64,000 bases of DNA, taken from NCBI RefSeq assembly GCF_905220565.1, contig NC_059415.1:6749501-6813500 (forward strand). Direction: 5' to 3'. The position numbers and the translations under genes were made by a program. Below the pieces are notes generated by a model. It was not told the origin of the DNA, did not search any database, and worked only from the letters and a program-made list of their open reading frames with translations. How positions within the stretch are numbered: position 1 is the stretch's first letter; every line of letters begins with the position of its first letter. Positions 1 to 11,501 of this stretch are shown piece by piece. The stretch is from Melitaea cinxia. Its lineage: Eukaryota; Arthropoda; Insecta; Lepidoptera; Nymphalidae.

Positions 1-270
1 AGGAGTAAAATCCAGTTGCGTTACAGAAATAACACACACACTTTTGTAAACGTTATTCTAGACAGATATAGGTTTCGTTCCTAAGGGATTATTGTGCAAC
101 AGAAATACAAAAAGAGAAATGAATTGAGAAATATTTTTTTACCTTAAGTCCACGTAACTGTAGCAAAATGGCCAAACCACATATGTTTGACTAAAGTATA
201 GAGTTTTTGAAGCTAGGACTTGTAGAGTTAGGTTGTGTAGAATTGGAAGTTAGGATTTACATGAGCCATC

Positions 271-364
271 CCTTCAACCCGCATTGGGGTAGCGTGGTGG
301 ATTAAGCTCTAATCCTTCTTCTACACGGGGAAAGAGGCCTATGCCCAGTAGTGGGATATTACAG
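271..364 (+). repeat. SINE-A tail fragment
   Basis: Carries the tail half of the SINE family seen in full at 5963-6298: CAACCCGCATTGGGGTAGCGTGG, then AAAGAGGCCTATGCCCAG and a GGGATATTACAG end. The tRNA-like head is missing, so the copy is 5'-truncated. Orientation is given as head-to-tail on the + strand. Confidence 0.75.
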
Positions 365-366
365 CG

Positions 367-3300
367 TAAGCGTAAGCTCTACATGAAATCTGATGACTTT
401 TTACATTGCAAGCCATTTATGGGTCTCGCAACATTTTACATAAAAATATTTTTGGCAGTAGTATTTAGGACAGCATTTTAGTTATTTGTTTATCCATTAA
501 ATAAAAATAATTATATATTAGATAATAGATACATACGTATTTGATTTTATTTTGTTTTTTTTTTAAATAACAAATCTTTAGAAATAAAAAAAATAAATTT
601 CATTAATTTCTAGTCAGTTCTATCACCTTCGTAGCCTTTATTACCAATGTCTTTAAGGCATTTATAGATTATTCATTTGTATCTCGCAGTATCGATTCTT
701 TTATGTTATTGTTTGGCTGTCGTTTTGTCTACTCTTCGGATATAAGACGTAATTGCTAGACAAGGATTACCAGCGGACTCTTGCATGCTCTATAACCTTA
801 TTATATTAGCTTTAAGGACTATTTTCCCGTTTTTCGATGATAAATATAGTTTTGTAATAAGCTCCTTGCTTATGGCACCGACGTTGTATTACCTATTTTT
901 TATGTTTGTCATTTTATAATGTCAATTATAATGTACAGTCGAGCCGTATAGTAAAACTTAATTGTTTAAATATATTTAAAAGTAGGAAAAATCTATGTAT
1001 GTATAGATACCTAGATGTTATTTTTAACGATATATCAGTCTAAGTGACCATAGCAATTGACTGTCGTGCCAGTGGTTATGTGTTTGGTGTCTGGTTATGA
1101 CAAAAATAAATTTAAGCCATGCAAATGTCGGTCGTTGTCTGGGCGTTTGTATATATGTTACATATTTCTAGGCCTCCGAGAGAGGACTCTAACTCTAATA
1201 AAGGCTGACTCTAATAAAGGTTGTGAAACCGAAGGGACGTGTGACCCTTTTATTAAATACTTATTTCTGAATAAGTGAGTGATTTGGCATTATTGCGGAG
1301 GTTCCGTACAATTTGATGAGTAGTATATTAGTGGGCACATACTACAAACATACTACCTACAACCACTGAACCGAATACAACCCAGAACATCGTGTTAGCT
1401 ACTTTTTATTTTCACATTTACACGAAATTAGAAATTAGGCGAGTAAAACCGCAAAATAGCGTTGTTTTACTATATACATAATTATGTCTCTGAGTGTACG
1501 TGTTTAGTATGTAGTTTTATTAGTTAAGTACTTGTATGCAACGGCGATAAGCTTAAAAGGTCCGAAGTTATAGTCGAATAATGTTTAATTTTTGTGTTAA
1601 TGTACTTTTTATTATTTTATATTGACATTAAAACATGCAGATGATCGGAAAGTTTTAGTCTTTGGAATTCACCGCAGTCGGATAGTAAAGAGGTCATTTT
1701 TGATTAATATTAATAGAAATATTCTATTTTAAATGTTCATTATTTCGAAAACAGCTGTAGCTAATTAACTGTACATTGTTTATAAGGTTAGCATAATATT
1801 TTTTGAACAAAAAAAAAAAAAAAAAAAAACAGCGTAGTAGTTATTAAAAATCGTCCCTTCTCTTTCACTAAGCCCAGTCACGTTTAATTTTTTTTATAAT
1901 GTCGCGCAGATATTACTATTATGTATATAATATATTAAATCGGTACTGAATTAAGGTATCAAGTCAATGATCTTTAGTAATTTGTACATGTATTATTAAG
2001 CAATAGAGACAAGGGTTATGAATTTTTTTTATTTAATTATTGGTTGAAGTATGTGTTTAGTGATAATTTGTATTACACATATCTTTATTAATAAAAATTA
2101 TGTAAATAGCGCTAGTTAGCTGTTAAATGGTTAATAAAGTAAGCCGTAAGAACAACAAATACAATGTGTGGTTACACAATTTGGGTCTTTGAGGTAAATA
2201 AAATTAAGTTAATTTTAATTAAGAAATAAGGGCGAAATAAAAAAAATAAATAAAGGGCGAATAAAGCAAGAAATAAATAATCAAATTTCTACTTAGTATT
2301 AATAGTATATCTAGAGGATAGTAAACATTGTGCTCGTATACTTTTCAAATGATTAGCTCAATCTGGATTAAACAACTCTATTACATGACTAGACCGCTAA
2401 TTTGCTGGCAATCAGTTAGATGCCTGTGTTCATTTTATTGGCTAAGATCTAGATCAATGTTCAACGAGCGAGGATTAAACCAGCTATATATCAAATAGTG
2501 GGATAACTATTTTATTTCTTCAATTATATGCAATATAATATATTCTGTACAATAAACTTTTATATAAATAATCATATACAAATTGCCCTATAACTAACTG
2601 TGTGTTAGAAAGGTTACAACTGCAGATATTTTTAAGCATTAAAAAAGTTACTTAAGACATGGGAATTAAAAACTTATACCTAAGTACTAGTATTTTTGTA
2701 GCGCTATTTATTATTTGTGAATATGTCGATTTTAATTTAAAATTTTATTTGGTTTTGTTTTAACACACCTTTGGCTGACAATAACAAACACAAAAAAAAA
2801 ACCATGAACAATTTGAACAATGTTAATTCGTTTGGAAGTTTAGAAGTTTAGAAGTACGTGTACCTACAATCCTTCATATACTTTGACGATTTATTTTATT
2901 TACAGATATAAATAAGTGTTAAATACTTCTTATGACTATATGATGGAATATTTTATTTTTGTAGCACACTCATATTATTAAACGTTAATGAAATAATGTC
3001 CAAAACCATTTAAAATAGTTATTTTAACGTTTCTTGAATTGAAGACAATCGCTACAATTGAAACTGTTTAGGACATTCTCAAGACTTCTAATTTTAGAAT
3101 TTGATTTATATCGTAATACTATTTACTCGACAAACTGTTCATCTCTTCATTAATTCATTTAATTTAAAAGCAATAAAATGCAATCGAAATGACAAAATAG
3201 GATAAAAAATAACAAAAATCAAAAAGTTTTGTTCATTTTGATAATTAAACTAATATAGTAGGTAATCAAATTTTTTTAAGATAAAAGATTTATGAGACGG

Positions 3301-3897
3301 TTCTAACCACGGGTCTGAACCTCTACTACCTCTACTCTAAATCTATGCCAAAAACTCAGGTACTGTACCGATACATATACATATATAACACCTCTTTGAA
3401 TGATCAGGCTACTATATTAAATGAGGTAACTGCCAGTGTTAATACAAATATGTTAAAATTACATTACAATCTCTATGATTTTGATACGAATATTATATTA
3501 CATTACAACGAAGACATTGGTTTCCTTAGATTTATTTTTCATCTAGTAAAGGTCCAATAATATTCAAACAGTTTCTCGCAAGATCTAAGTGATGTTGGAT
3601 AGACTATTACACGTTTTGCTTGACAGATATCTCTCTATGATCTAAGTGCTTGATTATATTGTCAGCTGTCGCTAGAAATCCAGCGGAGTGTTAATTACAG
3701 CGGCGCTGATACCGAGCTCGGCTGTTCGCGATTTCTCGTAATTATTTAAGTTATGCTATTAGTATTATTTGTCTATTTTAATTCTACATTTGATACCTAT
3801 TAAAATTGTTTGTGACCTATAAATGAGTTACCATCTAACTAAATTATCATCATCATCATCACTACTCATATCCTATTATATCCATCTCATATCATAT
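367..3897. other. AT-rich stretch, no gene seen
   Basis: No coding frame with conserved features is visible. It holds A- and T-rich low-complexity tracts, including a 20-base A run near 1810-1829, and an (ATC)n run near 3846-3861 next to a SINE. The short open frames around 1057 and 3345 lack any recognisable motif and look like chance. Confidence 0.6.
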
Positions 3898-4126
3898 CCT
3901 ACTATGAGTAACGATCGCTATCAGGTGTACATGATAACAACCGGGACCGACGGCTTAACGTGCTCTCCGAGGCACGGTGGGGAGACCCACAAGGACTGCA
4001 CAAACACCCAGACCACGGCCAACACCTGTATGGCCAATACAAATGTTTGTCATGTGCGAGGATCGTACCCGCAACCACCAGCGCAACAGGTACAATCCAT
4101 GGCTGTGACCGTTGCGCCAACGCAGA
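3898..4126 (-). repeat. SINE-A copy, head and body
   Basis: Read on the minus strand this begins with a tRNA-like head (A box around TGGCGCAACGGT, B-box-like GGTTGCGGGTACGATCC), then a body with the CACCTGATAGCGATCGTTACTC block. The tail (GCCTATGCCCAGCAGTGGG) is absent. In its place on the + strand left side are ATC triplets and degenerate repeats of CATATCCTA. Open frames crossing it on both strands are repeat shadows. Confidence 0.8.
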
Positions 4127-5941
4127 ATTAATTGACACAGTTACAAAATATAAATCATTAAAAAAAACAAAATAGTCAGTAGGTACGGTACACTAGTAAA
4201 GATCAAAGAATGCTGCCGATTGTCTTAACGTACTTTTTTGTTACCATTGTTTATTTTTTTTTGTCTATGGTACATAAAAAGCATGCAATTCTATAGTGGT
4301 ACAATAAAAGTGTTTTGCACCATAGGCATTCAAAGTAATAAAATTAACTTTATAAATGAAAAATAAAAATAGCTAAAAAGTGATGGCATCCATTTGTTTA
4401 CATTAAAATGTATAGAAATAGAATGTTGATTTTTTGCTAGTAGTTATTTTATTTTACTACACCTTAAGAGGAAAGGGTACCTGAGAGACTTTTGAAAAAT
4501 AGGTATTTGAATAAAATGTTCCTGTCTCGCTGTATGCAGCCGCCGCGCCCTGAGACAAGAAAGGGACAACTGCAGCTCCGTTCCGTTCGCTCCGTTTTAG
4601 GTAGATAATTATTGACCAAAACAGCAATTTTTTTATTTAACTAAAAAAAAAATCTTCTAAAGCTATACATATTATATGCCTAATTTTTCTTTAATGAGAA
4701 AAAAATTCTTAAAAAAGAAAGAAAATGAGTGTCCGAAAATTGATAAAAATTAGGCAATATTTCTAGTTTTTGAAGACTCCTACTCCTCACTATGATTATA
4801 AAAATATGAAAAAACCAAGACATAGGGGTCATGGCAGTTAAAGGTTTTATGTTAAAAAAAATATTTGATCTAGGGTCATTATCCAAGGACAAAACAGTCG
4901 ACTACGTTTGTATGGAGAAAGAGCCGGTATCCTTTCCTTAAACATCTAAAATGACTTAGAAATGTTACAACCAATACGTATAGTCTTAGTAGATGGGACT
5001 ATGGAATGGCAATGGAATGGCGTTAAAAAATTACAGCCTTAACGAAGGAATACTCTCTCCCGGACATACAAAACAAATACATAAAAGATCAGATTACGAT
5101 TGTTGGCGCAATAAATAGTTTTTGCGCTTCACTAGAGCGTTATCAAAGTAGGCGATATTAAGTTGACTATGAATTAAACGAAAGTCGAGATCATTATTTG
5201 CACAAACATAAATTTCTGTTCTTAATTGCCTTTGGTGTCATTAAAAATGGCGCCATTAAAACAGCCACAATTAAAATGACACAAAAGTCCAGATAACTAT
5301 TAGAGCCATAATAGTAAGTTGTTTTACTTCTCTATTGCATTGTCAAAAAAGACGATATTAAATCAGACGTATTTTTATTAAAAAAAGAAATATAAAATAT
5401 AAATCTAGCTAAAACTCTGATTACTCAGTAAGTAATAGCCACTTGTCTTGATAACTACTTAAGCGGCTCAGTAGCGCCATCCTTTGAACTTATGATTCAG
5501 CCACCGACAGTACTCAAATATTGAAGTATGTATCAAATGTCATCATTAATATATCTGTTCTGTTTTTATTCTCACGGTCTCCAAAGCTTTGGGTAAAAAC
5601 TGTGCCAATAGTGCAACGATAGTTGATTACCTCAAAAAAGTTAAAATAGTTTCTCTACTATGTTATACTCACCTACACCTATAAGCAACCTTTTGTTACA
5701 TTTTATTTTGGTGGTAATAACAATTCAAATAGTAATTTAACTGAATTAAATACTTTTTGAAAAAAGTCAACTGGGATAAATAATCTTTATAAGTTTGAAT
5801 TCTGTAATATTTGAAAAAAATAGCCATATATTTTGCGAAGTCTATGAGTTGTTTGACACAACGATTATTTAAATGTTGTTGTGTAATTATTTGTTTGTTT
5901 CTTTTGACACCTCTGAAGTAGATTAAAAATAATTGACCATC
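4127..5941. other. AT-rich stretch, no gene seen
   Basis: No supported gene. A short GC-richer patch lies near 4530-4600. A small imperfect hairpin lies near 5230-5290 (GGTGTCATTAAAA facing AAAATGACAC, around a GGCGCC centre). The rest is low-complexity AT sequence. Confidence 0.55.
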
Positions 5942-5962
5942 ATATTTTTAATTGGATACACT

Positions 5963-6298
5963 TCAGCTTGTAATATGCCACTACTGGGCATAGGCCTCTT
6001 TCCCCATGTAGGAGAAGGATCAGAGCGTAATCCACCACACTGCTCCAATGCGGGTTGGCGGATATATTCCCTACTATGAGTAACGATCGCTATCAGGTGT
6101 ACATGATAACAACCGGGACCGACGGCCTAACGTGCTCTCTGAGGCACAATGGGGAGACCCACAAGGACTGCACAAACACCCAGACCACGGCAAACACCTG
6201 TATGGCCAATACAAATATTTGTCATGTGCGGGGATCGAACCCGCAACCGCCAGCGCAACAGATACAATCCATGGTTGTAACCGTTGCGCCAACGCGGT
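5963..6298 (-). repeat. Full-length SINE-A with target-site duplication
   Basis: The best complete copy of this family in the window. On the minus strand it has an A box (TTGGCGCAACGGT), a B box (GGTTCGATCCC), a body and the GGCCTATGCCCAGTAGTGG tail. It is flanked by a perfect 14-bp direct repeat, ATATTTTTAATTGG, at 5942-5955 and 6312-6325, as expected for target-primed insertion. tRNA-derived heads joined to LINE-like tails are established SINE architecture. That the partner is an RTE-type LINE is inferred from the tail's likeness to element B below. Confidence 0.88.
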
Positions 6299-6446
6299 GT
6301 CATTTTTAATTATATTTTTAATTGGTTAGTAATAAGTTACGATAATAGATGATACAGAACTCCGATATGCCACTGTGAGTAGTACCTACCTATTCCATTA
6401 AAATTATACACTTAGATATAGTCGTATTGTTAAGTATAGTTAAAAG

Positions 6447-6637
6447 TGTGTTTTAGACCATACGATTGAAGTAAAACTTTCGAAACGTAACTTTCTCTCT
6501 CTCTTTTTCTATCTTCACTAACTTATATCTCCCTCTCAACTTCAGTTCCTCCGATCACACTTTTCGTAACGCTGTCGTCACACATTCACCAGCTTACTTC
6601 CCAATTCAAGCGTGCGCAAAGAAGTATTACTAAAAAA
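6447..6637. repeat. Dispersed repeat E, copy 1 (MITE-like)
   Basis: About 190 bp that matches 54173-54391 over most of its length, sharing CACACTTTTCGTAACGCT, TCTTCACTAACTTATAT and GCGTGCG blocks. The second copy has TGAAGTAAAA at its left end and TTTTACTTCA at its right, so the family is probably a short-TIR MITE. No coding frame. Class is inferred. Confidence 0.55.
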
Positions 6638-7689
6638 AACTAATTATTTACAGATAGTCGTTGTGTAAATTATCTCTACGTAGAGTGTTATCAATAATAC
6701 CGGCAGCATCATTTTGTAACGTAAAAAAAATTAAGTATGATCTAAGCCCAATGTTTAGATTAAATAATTCCGATCTACGTAGATTAAAAGGTATCACTCT
6801 ATAAAAACTGTTAGCGTATCACTTCTTGTTCGGAATCTGATTGTTATAAATAATTTTATCAAATAGAAGTCAACCTTATTATTAAGTGAAAAAAAATCAA
6901 ATTTCCTTGATTACCTCGTGAGATGCGCAAAAAGTGCATTAGGCTAGTACAGTTAAGAGATTGAGGTGTGCACACACTTGCTTTTATTAGTTTTACATAA
7001 TATCTTTGTGACAGTTAATATTTAAAATCTAAAATATTAATTTTGCATGTGTACATACATAAATAAAAATGAACCGCCAAATTCGACAGTTCTTCTTTGT
7101 GTTTGTTTCTGTCAGGAAAAGCATATGTAACAAATGATTATTGACGAAAAAAAAACTTCGATACGTATTTCGGTGTGTCAGCTAATATAAGATATACACA
7201 TACTCAAATTGTCAGATTCAAATAATAGTTATACGCATATAAATCCATTGTTTATAGCTTAATTTAATTTTAACGGTTGACATGACATTTAAAAACGAAC
7301 TGGTAGTTAGAAAATTACTGAAATTATTATTATTATACAGAGAACCACGTTATTAAAATTAATGTTTCAATGTATTACTAAATATTCTACTTTTGAAATT
7401 AAAGTTACTTCGTTTTTCTCTTGTCGGCACGTCAGTATGAGTAACGATAAAATTAACGATGTCTTATTTAGGTAACTAACATTCAAATATGCAAATCGAA
7501 TTGTCTAAATACTTCGGTATAGTTTTTACATTTTTAATTAGCTTTTGATAAACGGAATGATGTAACCGTCTTCGGTGTCAACGCGTCAAAGGCTACTATG
7601 CATTATTCAGTAACCAATTATAAATTGTTATGAAAATTAAAAATAAAAACAAAACGACAGCCAGTGCATAACCGTCCTAAAATCGGCCG
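6638..7689. other. AT-rich stretch, no gene seen
   Basis: Presumed upstream flank of the candidate first exon at 7747. No repeat family or coding frame was recognised. TCTACGTAGA palindromes occur near 6674 and 6773, too weak to interpret. Confidence 0.5.
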
Positions 7690-7753
7690 GTACGTTTGAT
7701 CTGTTGCAATTACAGTTTTACTGCGATCGTAAACACGACAGACAGAATGCCAG
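7690..7753 (+). other. Candidate alternative first exon (ATG plus strong donor)
   Basis: An ATG at 7747 is followed after seven nucleotides by CAG|GTAAGC, a near-consensus splice donor, inside a locally GC-richer patch (GCGATCGTAAACACGACAG). This layout, a tiny first coding exon, is common in insect genes. It would leave the frame in phase 1, whereas the exon at 11434-11501 ends in phase 2, so the two could not feed the same downstream exon in the same frame from these ATGs. It may be non-coding or belong to another gene. The transcription start is not defined. Confidence 0.25.
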
Positions 7754-8295
7754 GTAAGCCCTTTTGTTGTCTATGTTTTTACCCTGCGCCTTTCGATAAA
7801 CTAATGGTAAAAGTATAGCTCTTATTACGTTACCAATTAGGATCAATATACTGAAATATTATTAATTTAAAATGATTTTGCCGACCATACGTATACACAA
7901 CACGTGTTCGACAAATGTATTCTTTATTTGAACAATATAGAGTACACAATTGTGTGTAGTTTTCAAAGGATTAAGGGGTACAGGATAGTATATTTTAAAA
8001 ATTCGTTACATGATATTAAAGCATGATGTATACAAATTGCGTTTCGCAATGTTGCCTGTACCTTTTTATTATACAAATTCTCGATACCTTTGCACATATA
8101 TTGCACATTTTGAACGGTAATACGGTAATTTTGAAAACGTTATTATTACAAGTAGAGGCCGGCGTTTATCCCTGTTAATTTATTGCAGCTTTTAGTGTCT
8201 AAAAAAAGTTCACTATAGAAATTACTTTCTATTTTATGACAAAGATTTCTTTTAATAAATGTTTCAACTCAAATTTATTTCTTGATTAATATAAT

Positions 8296-8648
8296 CATCA
8301 TTATTACAGCCTATACAGTCCACTGCTGGACATAGGCCTCCACAAGTTTACGTCAAAAATAACGTGAACTCATGTGTTTTGCCCATAGTCACCACGCTGG
8401 GCAGGCGGGTTGGTGACCGCAGTACTGGCTTTGTCGCACCGAAGACGCTGCTGCCCGTCTTCGGCCTGTGTATTTCAAAGCCAGCAGTTGGATGGTTATC
8501 CCGCCATCGGTCGGCTTCTTAAGTTCCAAGATGGTTGTGGAACCTTGTTATCCCTTAGTCGCCTCTTACGACACCCACGGGAAGAGAGGGGGTGGCTAAA
8601 TTCTTTTGTGCCGTAGCCACACAGCAGAGATTAATTTTACAGAGAGCA
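8296..8648 (-). mobile_element. Repeat B, RTE-like LINE 3' region or derivative
   Basis: Read on the minus strand the element runs from a CCACCCCCTCTCTTCCCGTG block to GGAGGCCTATGTCCAGCAG and an end in CTGTAATAATGATGA. The ATG/GATG-type tail and this layout are typical of RTE-clade LINEs and their derivatives in Lepidoptera. No reverse transcriptase is present, so this is a truncated copy or a nonautonomous relative. A perfect 12-bp repeat GATTAATATAAT lies at 8284-8295 and 8649-8660. Other copies are at 14001, 17799 and 37931. The 68-codon frame on the + strand is a shadow. Confidence 0.75.
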
Positions 8649-8660
8649 GATTAATATAAT

Positions 8661-9005
8661 ATGTATAGGTTAATATAGATTGATCAACTTTAAAAACTAT
8701 AACGAAAAAATATCGAAAGTGTGTTTATCCTGATTTAAAGAGTAAACAGTTTGATTTAGAACCAACATGTTTCTTTATACATAAATTATTTTATTAATAA
8801 ATGAGCTGGCAAATTGAAGACTCAAATTAGGCTGACTTTGAGCCACCGCTGGGCTTGTAAAATAAAGTTTATTATGGAGTCCAAGCTCAGCTGTATATAT
8901 TACGGCTGTGTTTTTAAGGAAAATTATTAGTTGAATAAATTAAATAAATAATAATGTACGTTTGTGAGTATAATATGTTCATATGTATGTTACATAACAT
9001 TTTTG
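8661..9005. other. AT-rich stretch, nothing recognised
   Basis: No repeat or coding signal beyond general AT richness. Confidence 0.5.
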
Positions 9006-9186
9006 CGTCCCATCCCACACTTCTTATTTAGACCTCTGCCCAAAGGTTGCCTGAAAGAGATCGCTGTATTAGCGATAAGGCCGCCTGTTGCAACTGATGC
9101 AAATTCTACTTTTATATATCATTTGTTATGCTGTTAAAATCTTGTATTAGTGTGCGAAAGTGTAAATAAATAAATAAATAAATATT
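9006..9186 (+). mobile_element. LINE 3' tail, copy 1
   Basis: Contains CCCAAAGGTTGCCTGAAAG, GATCGCTGTATTAGCGATAA and GGCCGCCTGTTG, followed by a run of AAAT units. The same blocks occur at 9536 and, reversed, at 61498. It has the form of a LINE 3' untranslated region with a tetranucleotide tail. The GATCGCT..AGCGATAAGGCCGCC segment can form a small stem, which the related copies keep. Confidence 0.65.
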
Positions 9187-9535
9187 AAATCGTTAATAAC
9201 ATTTATTTATATGATATTTATATATTATTATTTGTAAATAATTATTGTTAATGTATATTTTATGTATCTAATTATTTTTTTATGCATATTATTATGTAAA
9301 TATATGTATGCCTCAATGTAATTATGTATGTGTATGTTATATGTATGTATGTATGTATGTGTGTATATATGTGTTTCATACATTATACACTAAAATATTT
9401 ACTTATTTATATGTTTTTTTTTTTCTTTTTTTTTAATAATTATGTAAGTTTATCATATCGTAGTTTTTACCTATTTATAATTGATCTTTACTCCTTAATT
9501 TGTGCACACCTTAACCGCTGCTACTGTATCGTGTC

Positions 9536-9647
9536 CTGTACCCAAAGGTTATCTGGAAGAGATCGCTATTTGGCGATAAGATCGCCTTTGTACATCTTCT
9601 ATTGTGTCTTTCTTTATATGTGTCTGTATTTCGGTGTACATTAAGAA

Positions 9648-9686
<39 letters not shown>

Positions 9687-9690
9687 ATAT
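9536..9690 (+). mobile_element. LINE 3' tail, copy 2, ending in (AAAT)n
   Basis: Second tandemly placed copy of the LINE 3' end at 9006, same orientation: CCCAAAGGTTATCTGGAAG, GATCGCTATTTGGCGATAAG, then about eleven AAAT units to 9690. The two copies differ at many positions, so they are independent insertions rather than a recent duplication. The sequence between them is T-rich with (TATG)n repeats. Confidence 0.65.
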
Positions 9691-9769
9691 CTTAAACACA
9701 CGTACGTCTGTTTCTAGGGTAAGTTGATGCTTGTATTATAAGTAACAGCCGACTGATACAGTAAAAAAA

Positions 9770-9899
9770 ATTTTCTATGACTATACATAGAAATTATATA
9801 TATACAAATGTTACACCCACACCCGGGCAGGAATCGAACCCACAACCCCCAGAGCAAAAAACATGGCCACTAAAAACTGCGCCAACAGGCTGTCACAAG
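9770..9899 (-). repeat. tRNA-headed SINE fragment
   Basis: On the minus strand: TTGGCGCAGTTTTTAGTGG (A box) and GGGTTCGATTCCTGCCCGGG (B box), then GTGTAACATTTGTATA. The head resembles that of the SINE-C copy ending near 59065 and the fragment at 33965. The body is missing. Confidence 0.65.
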
Positions 9900-11433
9900 G
9901 ATAAAGGGTAAAGATCGAAATACCTAAGAATAACCTAGAGATGAGGGTTTATTCTTTCCATTAGGCTAGATTGTAATCAGGCGCGAGCTAAAAAAAGTCA
10001 CATCACAGAAAGTGGTCCTATCAGCAAAATATTGTGGTGTATTTTAATTAGAAGTCGATAATGTTATTGCTTTTTATACCATTGTTTGTCATAACAACAT
10101 TTTTTATTTCTTTTTTATTTTTATGGAAACGATTTAGGTTAGTTTCAAGATAAAAAATTCTTAATGTCATACATATAGGACCTAGTTTTCTTGTATTTAA
10201 AATTTATATAAAAAATTCACCAGCTAATGAAACGTATTAGGAAATTGATAAAAATCATACATATCTACTAAATATTCAATTCATATTTAGGCATTGATGA
10301 AGAGTAGTTATGGCTAAAGATTTTTAAAAATGTTTCCATAAAGTTCAAATATTATTCAATTTGTTAATTTATATTTGTATTATATCGCCACATTTATATA
10401 CAAAAGGTTATTTGAGGTGATCGTATTGTATAGATCTGGTTAAACAAGTAAATATGTCAGTGTTAGTCTTATCTTTAAGTTAATGCAAATCTGCAGTTAC
10501 CTTTACAATAAGTTGGACGGGCGAAATAAAGAAATGTCTACGTCATTTCATTTGAGACTCTATCACCCCATAAATAAGACCTAAAAATGAAACTTGCGAG
10601 CTTTATAAATACGTGTTTACGGAGATTAAATTATTATTTATGAGATCACTTGACCACTTAAGTATCGGATTTTACTGATTTCCGTAATATATAAAATTAT
10701 GCGAACGCGACAACCGCTCACCCCTAATCTTCTTTCGATCAAGCTATCCATTGAATGTAATAATTTTGCATATTACCCCATTTCACAATATACGTTTACA
10801 ATTAATTGTCTGTGGTACATTTTTTAACTTAATTGTTTTTTTTTGTTGTAGAATTTTTGTGATTTAAACATCGAAAGTAATACGACCAAGTTGAGTAGGC
10901 TAGCGGATGCTTACTCCTGGTAAGGGTTTTGAAGGATGAACTAGTGCAGTATTGCATTTACACGCCCTCAAAAGCGACCCTTCCCCTTACAGCGAATCCT
11001 ATGGAATACTTACAAACGACTTAAAAGCAAGCCAGTCTGGTTTTGTATTTCCAAGCGCGCGGATCGCAGACGCGACGTGTGCCACAACTATTAGTCTTTT
11101 CGAATTTTATTAAAAGAACGCTTATTATAAAATCCGTCAATACGATTACACATTTACTTTATTTTCGCACAATTTTTTTCTTATAGTAATAACTTTCGAA
11201 AAAGTTTGTTTTAAAAAGTTTTTACTAATTTTCTATTATTTTGTTTTTTAGAAAAAAAAGTCGTGATTGCATTATGTTCTTGTTCAGTTCTGTGAATATA
11301 TTTTAATTATTTTTGAAATGTTAACGATATTTTGTTTGTTTTTTGAATTTTTCGGTGTTGTGAAGTGTTGTTTCTAAATTCTTAGTGTTAGAGAGAAGAT
11401 TATTTTGTGCTTTGAGCGTACTTTTTCGGCACA
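9900..11433 (+). promoter_or_regulatory. Upstream and 5' UTR region of the signal-peptide exon
   Basis: No repeats are recognised. From about 10880 to 11095 the sequence is distinctly less AT-rich (GCGCGCGGATCGCAGACGCG near 11056), unlike its surroundings, which fits a promoter-proximal region. An initiator-like TCAGTT lies at 11284-11289, with no clear TATA box or downstream element. The 5' UTR would then run to the ATG at 11434. A polypyrimidine-AG at 10841-10852 followed by GTAAGG at 10920 could frame a non-coding exon. All of this is inference. Confidence 0.3.
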
Positions 11434-11501
11434 ATGAAAGTTTTTTGGAAAGTTTTGCTGTCTCTACTTCTGCTGGTGGAGGCCGCTATGGGCAACTGGT
11501 G
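11434..11501 (+). CDS. First coding exon of a secreted protein, possibly a Wnt ligand
   Basis: The exon encodes 22 residues plus two bases of the next codon. A lysine-containing start (MKVFWKV) leads into a leucine-rich core (LLSLLLLVEAAMG), a textbook signal peptide, then N-W and a TG that would read W or C depending on the next exon. GTAAGT begins at 11502, a consensus donor; without splicing the frame meets TAA two codons later. The ATG context (CACAATG) is good for an insect start. Mature Wnt proteins often begin with a tryptophan pair followed by Y-L-G, so a Wnt family gene, for instance WntA with its long first intron, is my best guess. No downstream exon is visible in the window, so the family assignment rests on very little sequence. 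The gene would be secreted through the ER. Confidence 0.6.

Noticed and set aside
3823..4175. Overlapping 70-100-codon frames on both strands, repeated at 6055-6329 and 42750-43091
   Set aside because: All are shadows of SINE-A copies, with no start or domain conserved beyond the repeat itself.
8410..8616. A 68-codon + strand frame, seen again almost unchanged at 17909-18115
   Set aside because: It lies antisense within repeat B; repetition reflects the mobile element, not a conserved gene.
10853..10919. A polypyrimidine-AG followed 67 bp later by GTAAGG, a possible small internal exon
   Set aside because: Stops occur in all useful frames after the 7753 donor, and signals this short are expected by chance. 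It could only be non-coding.
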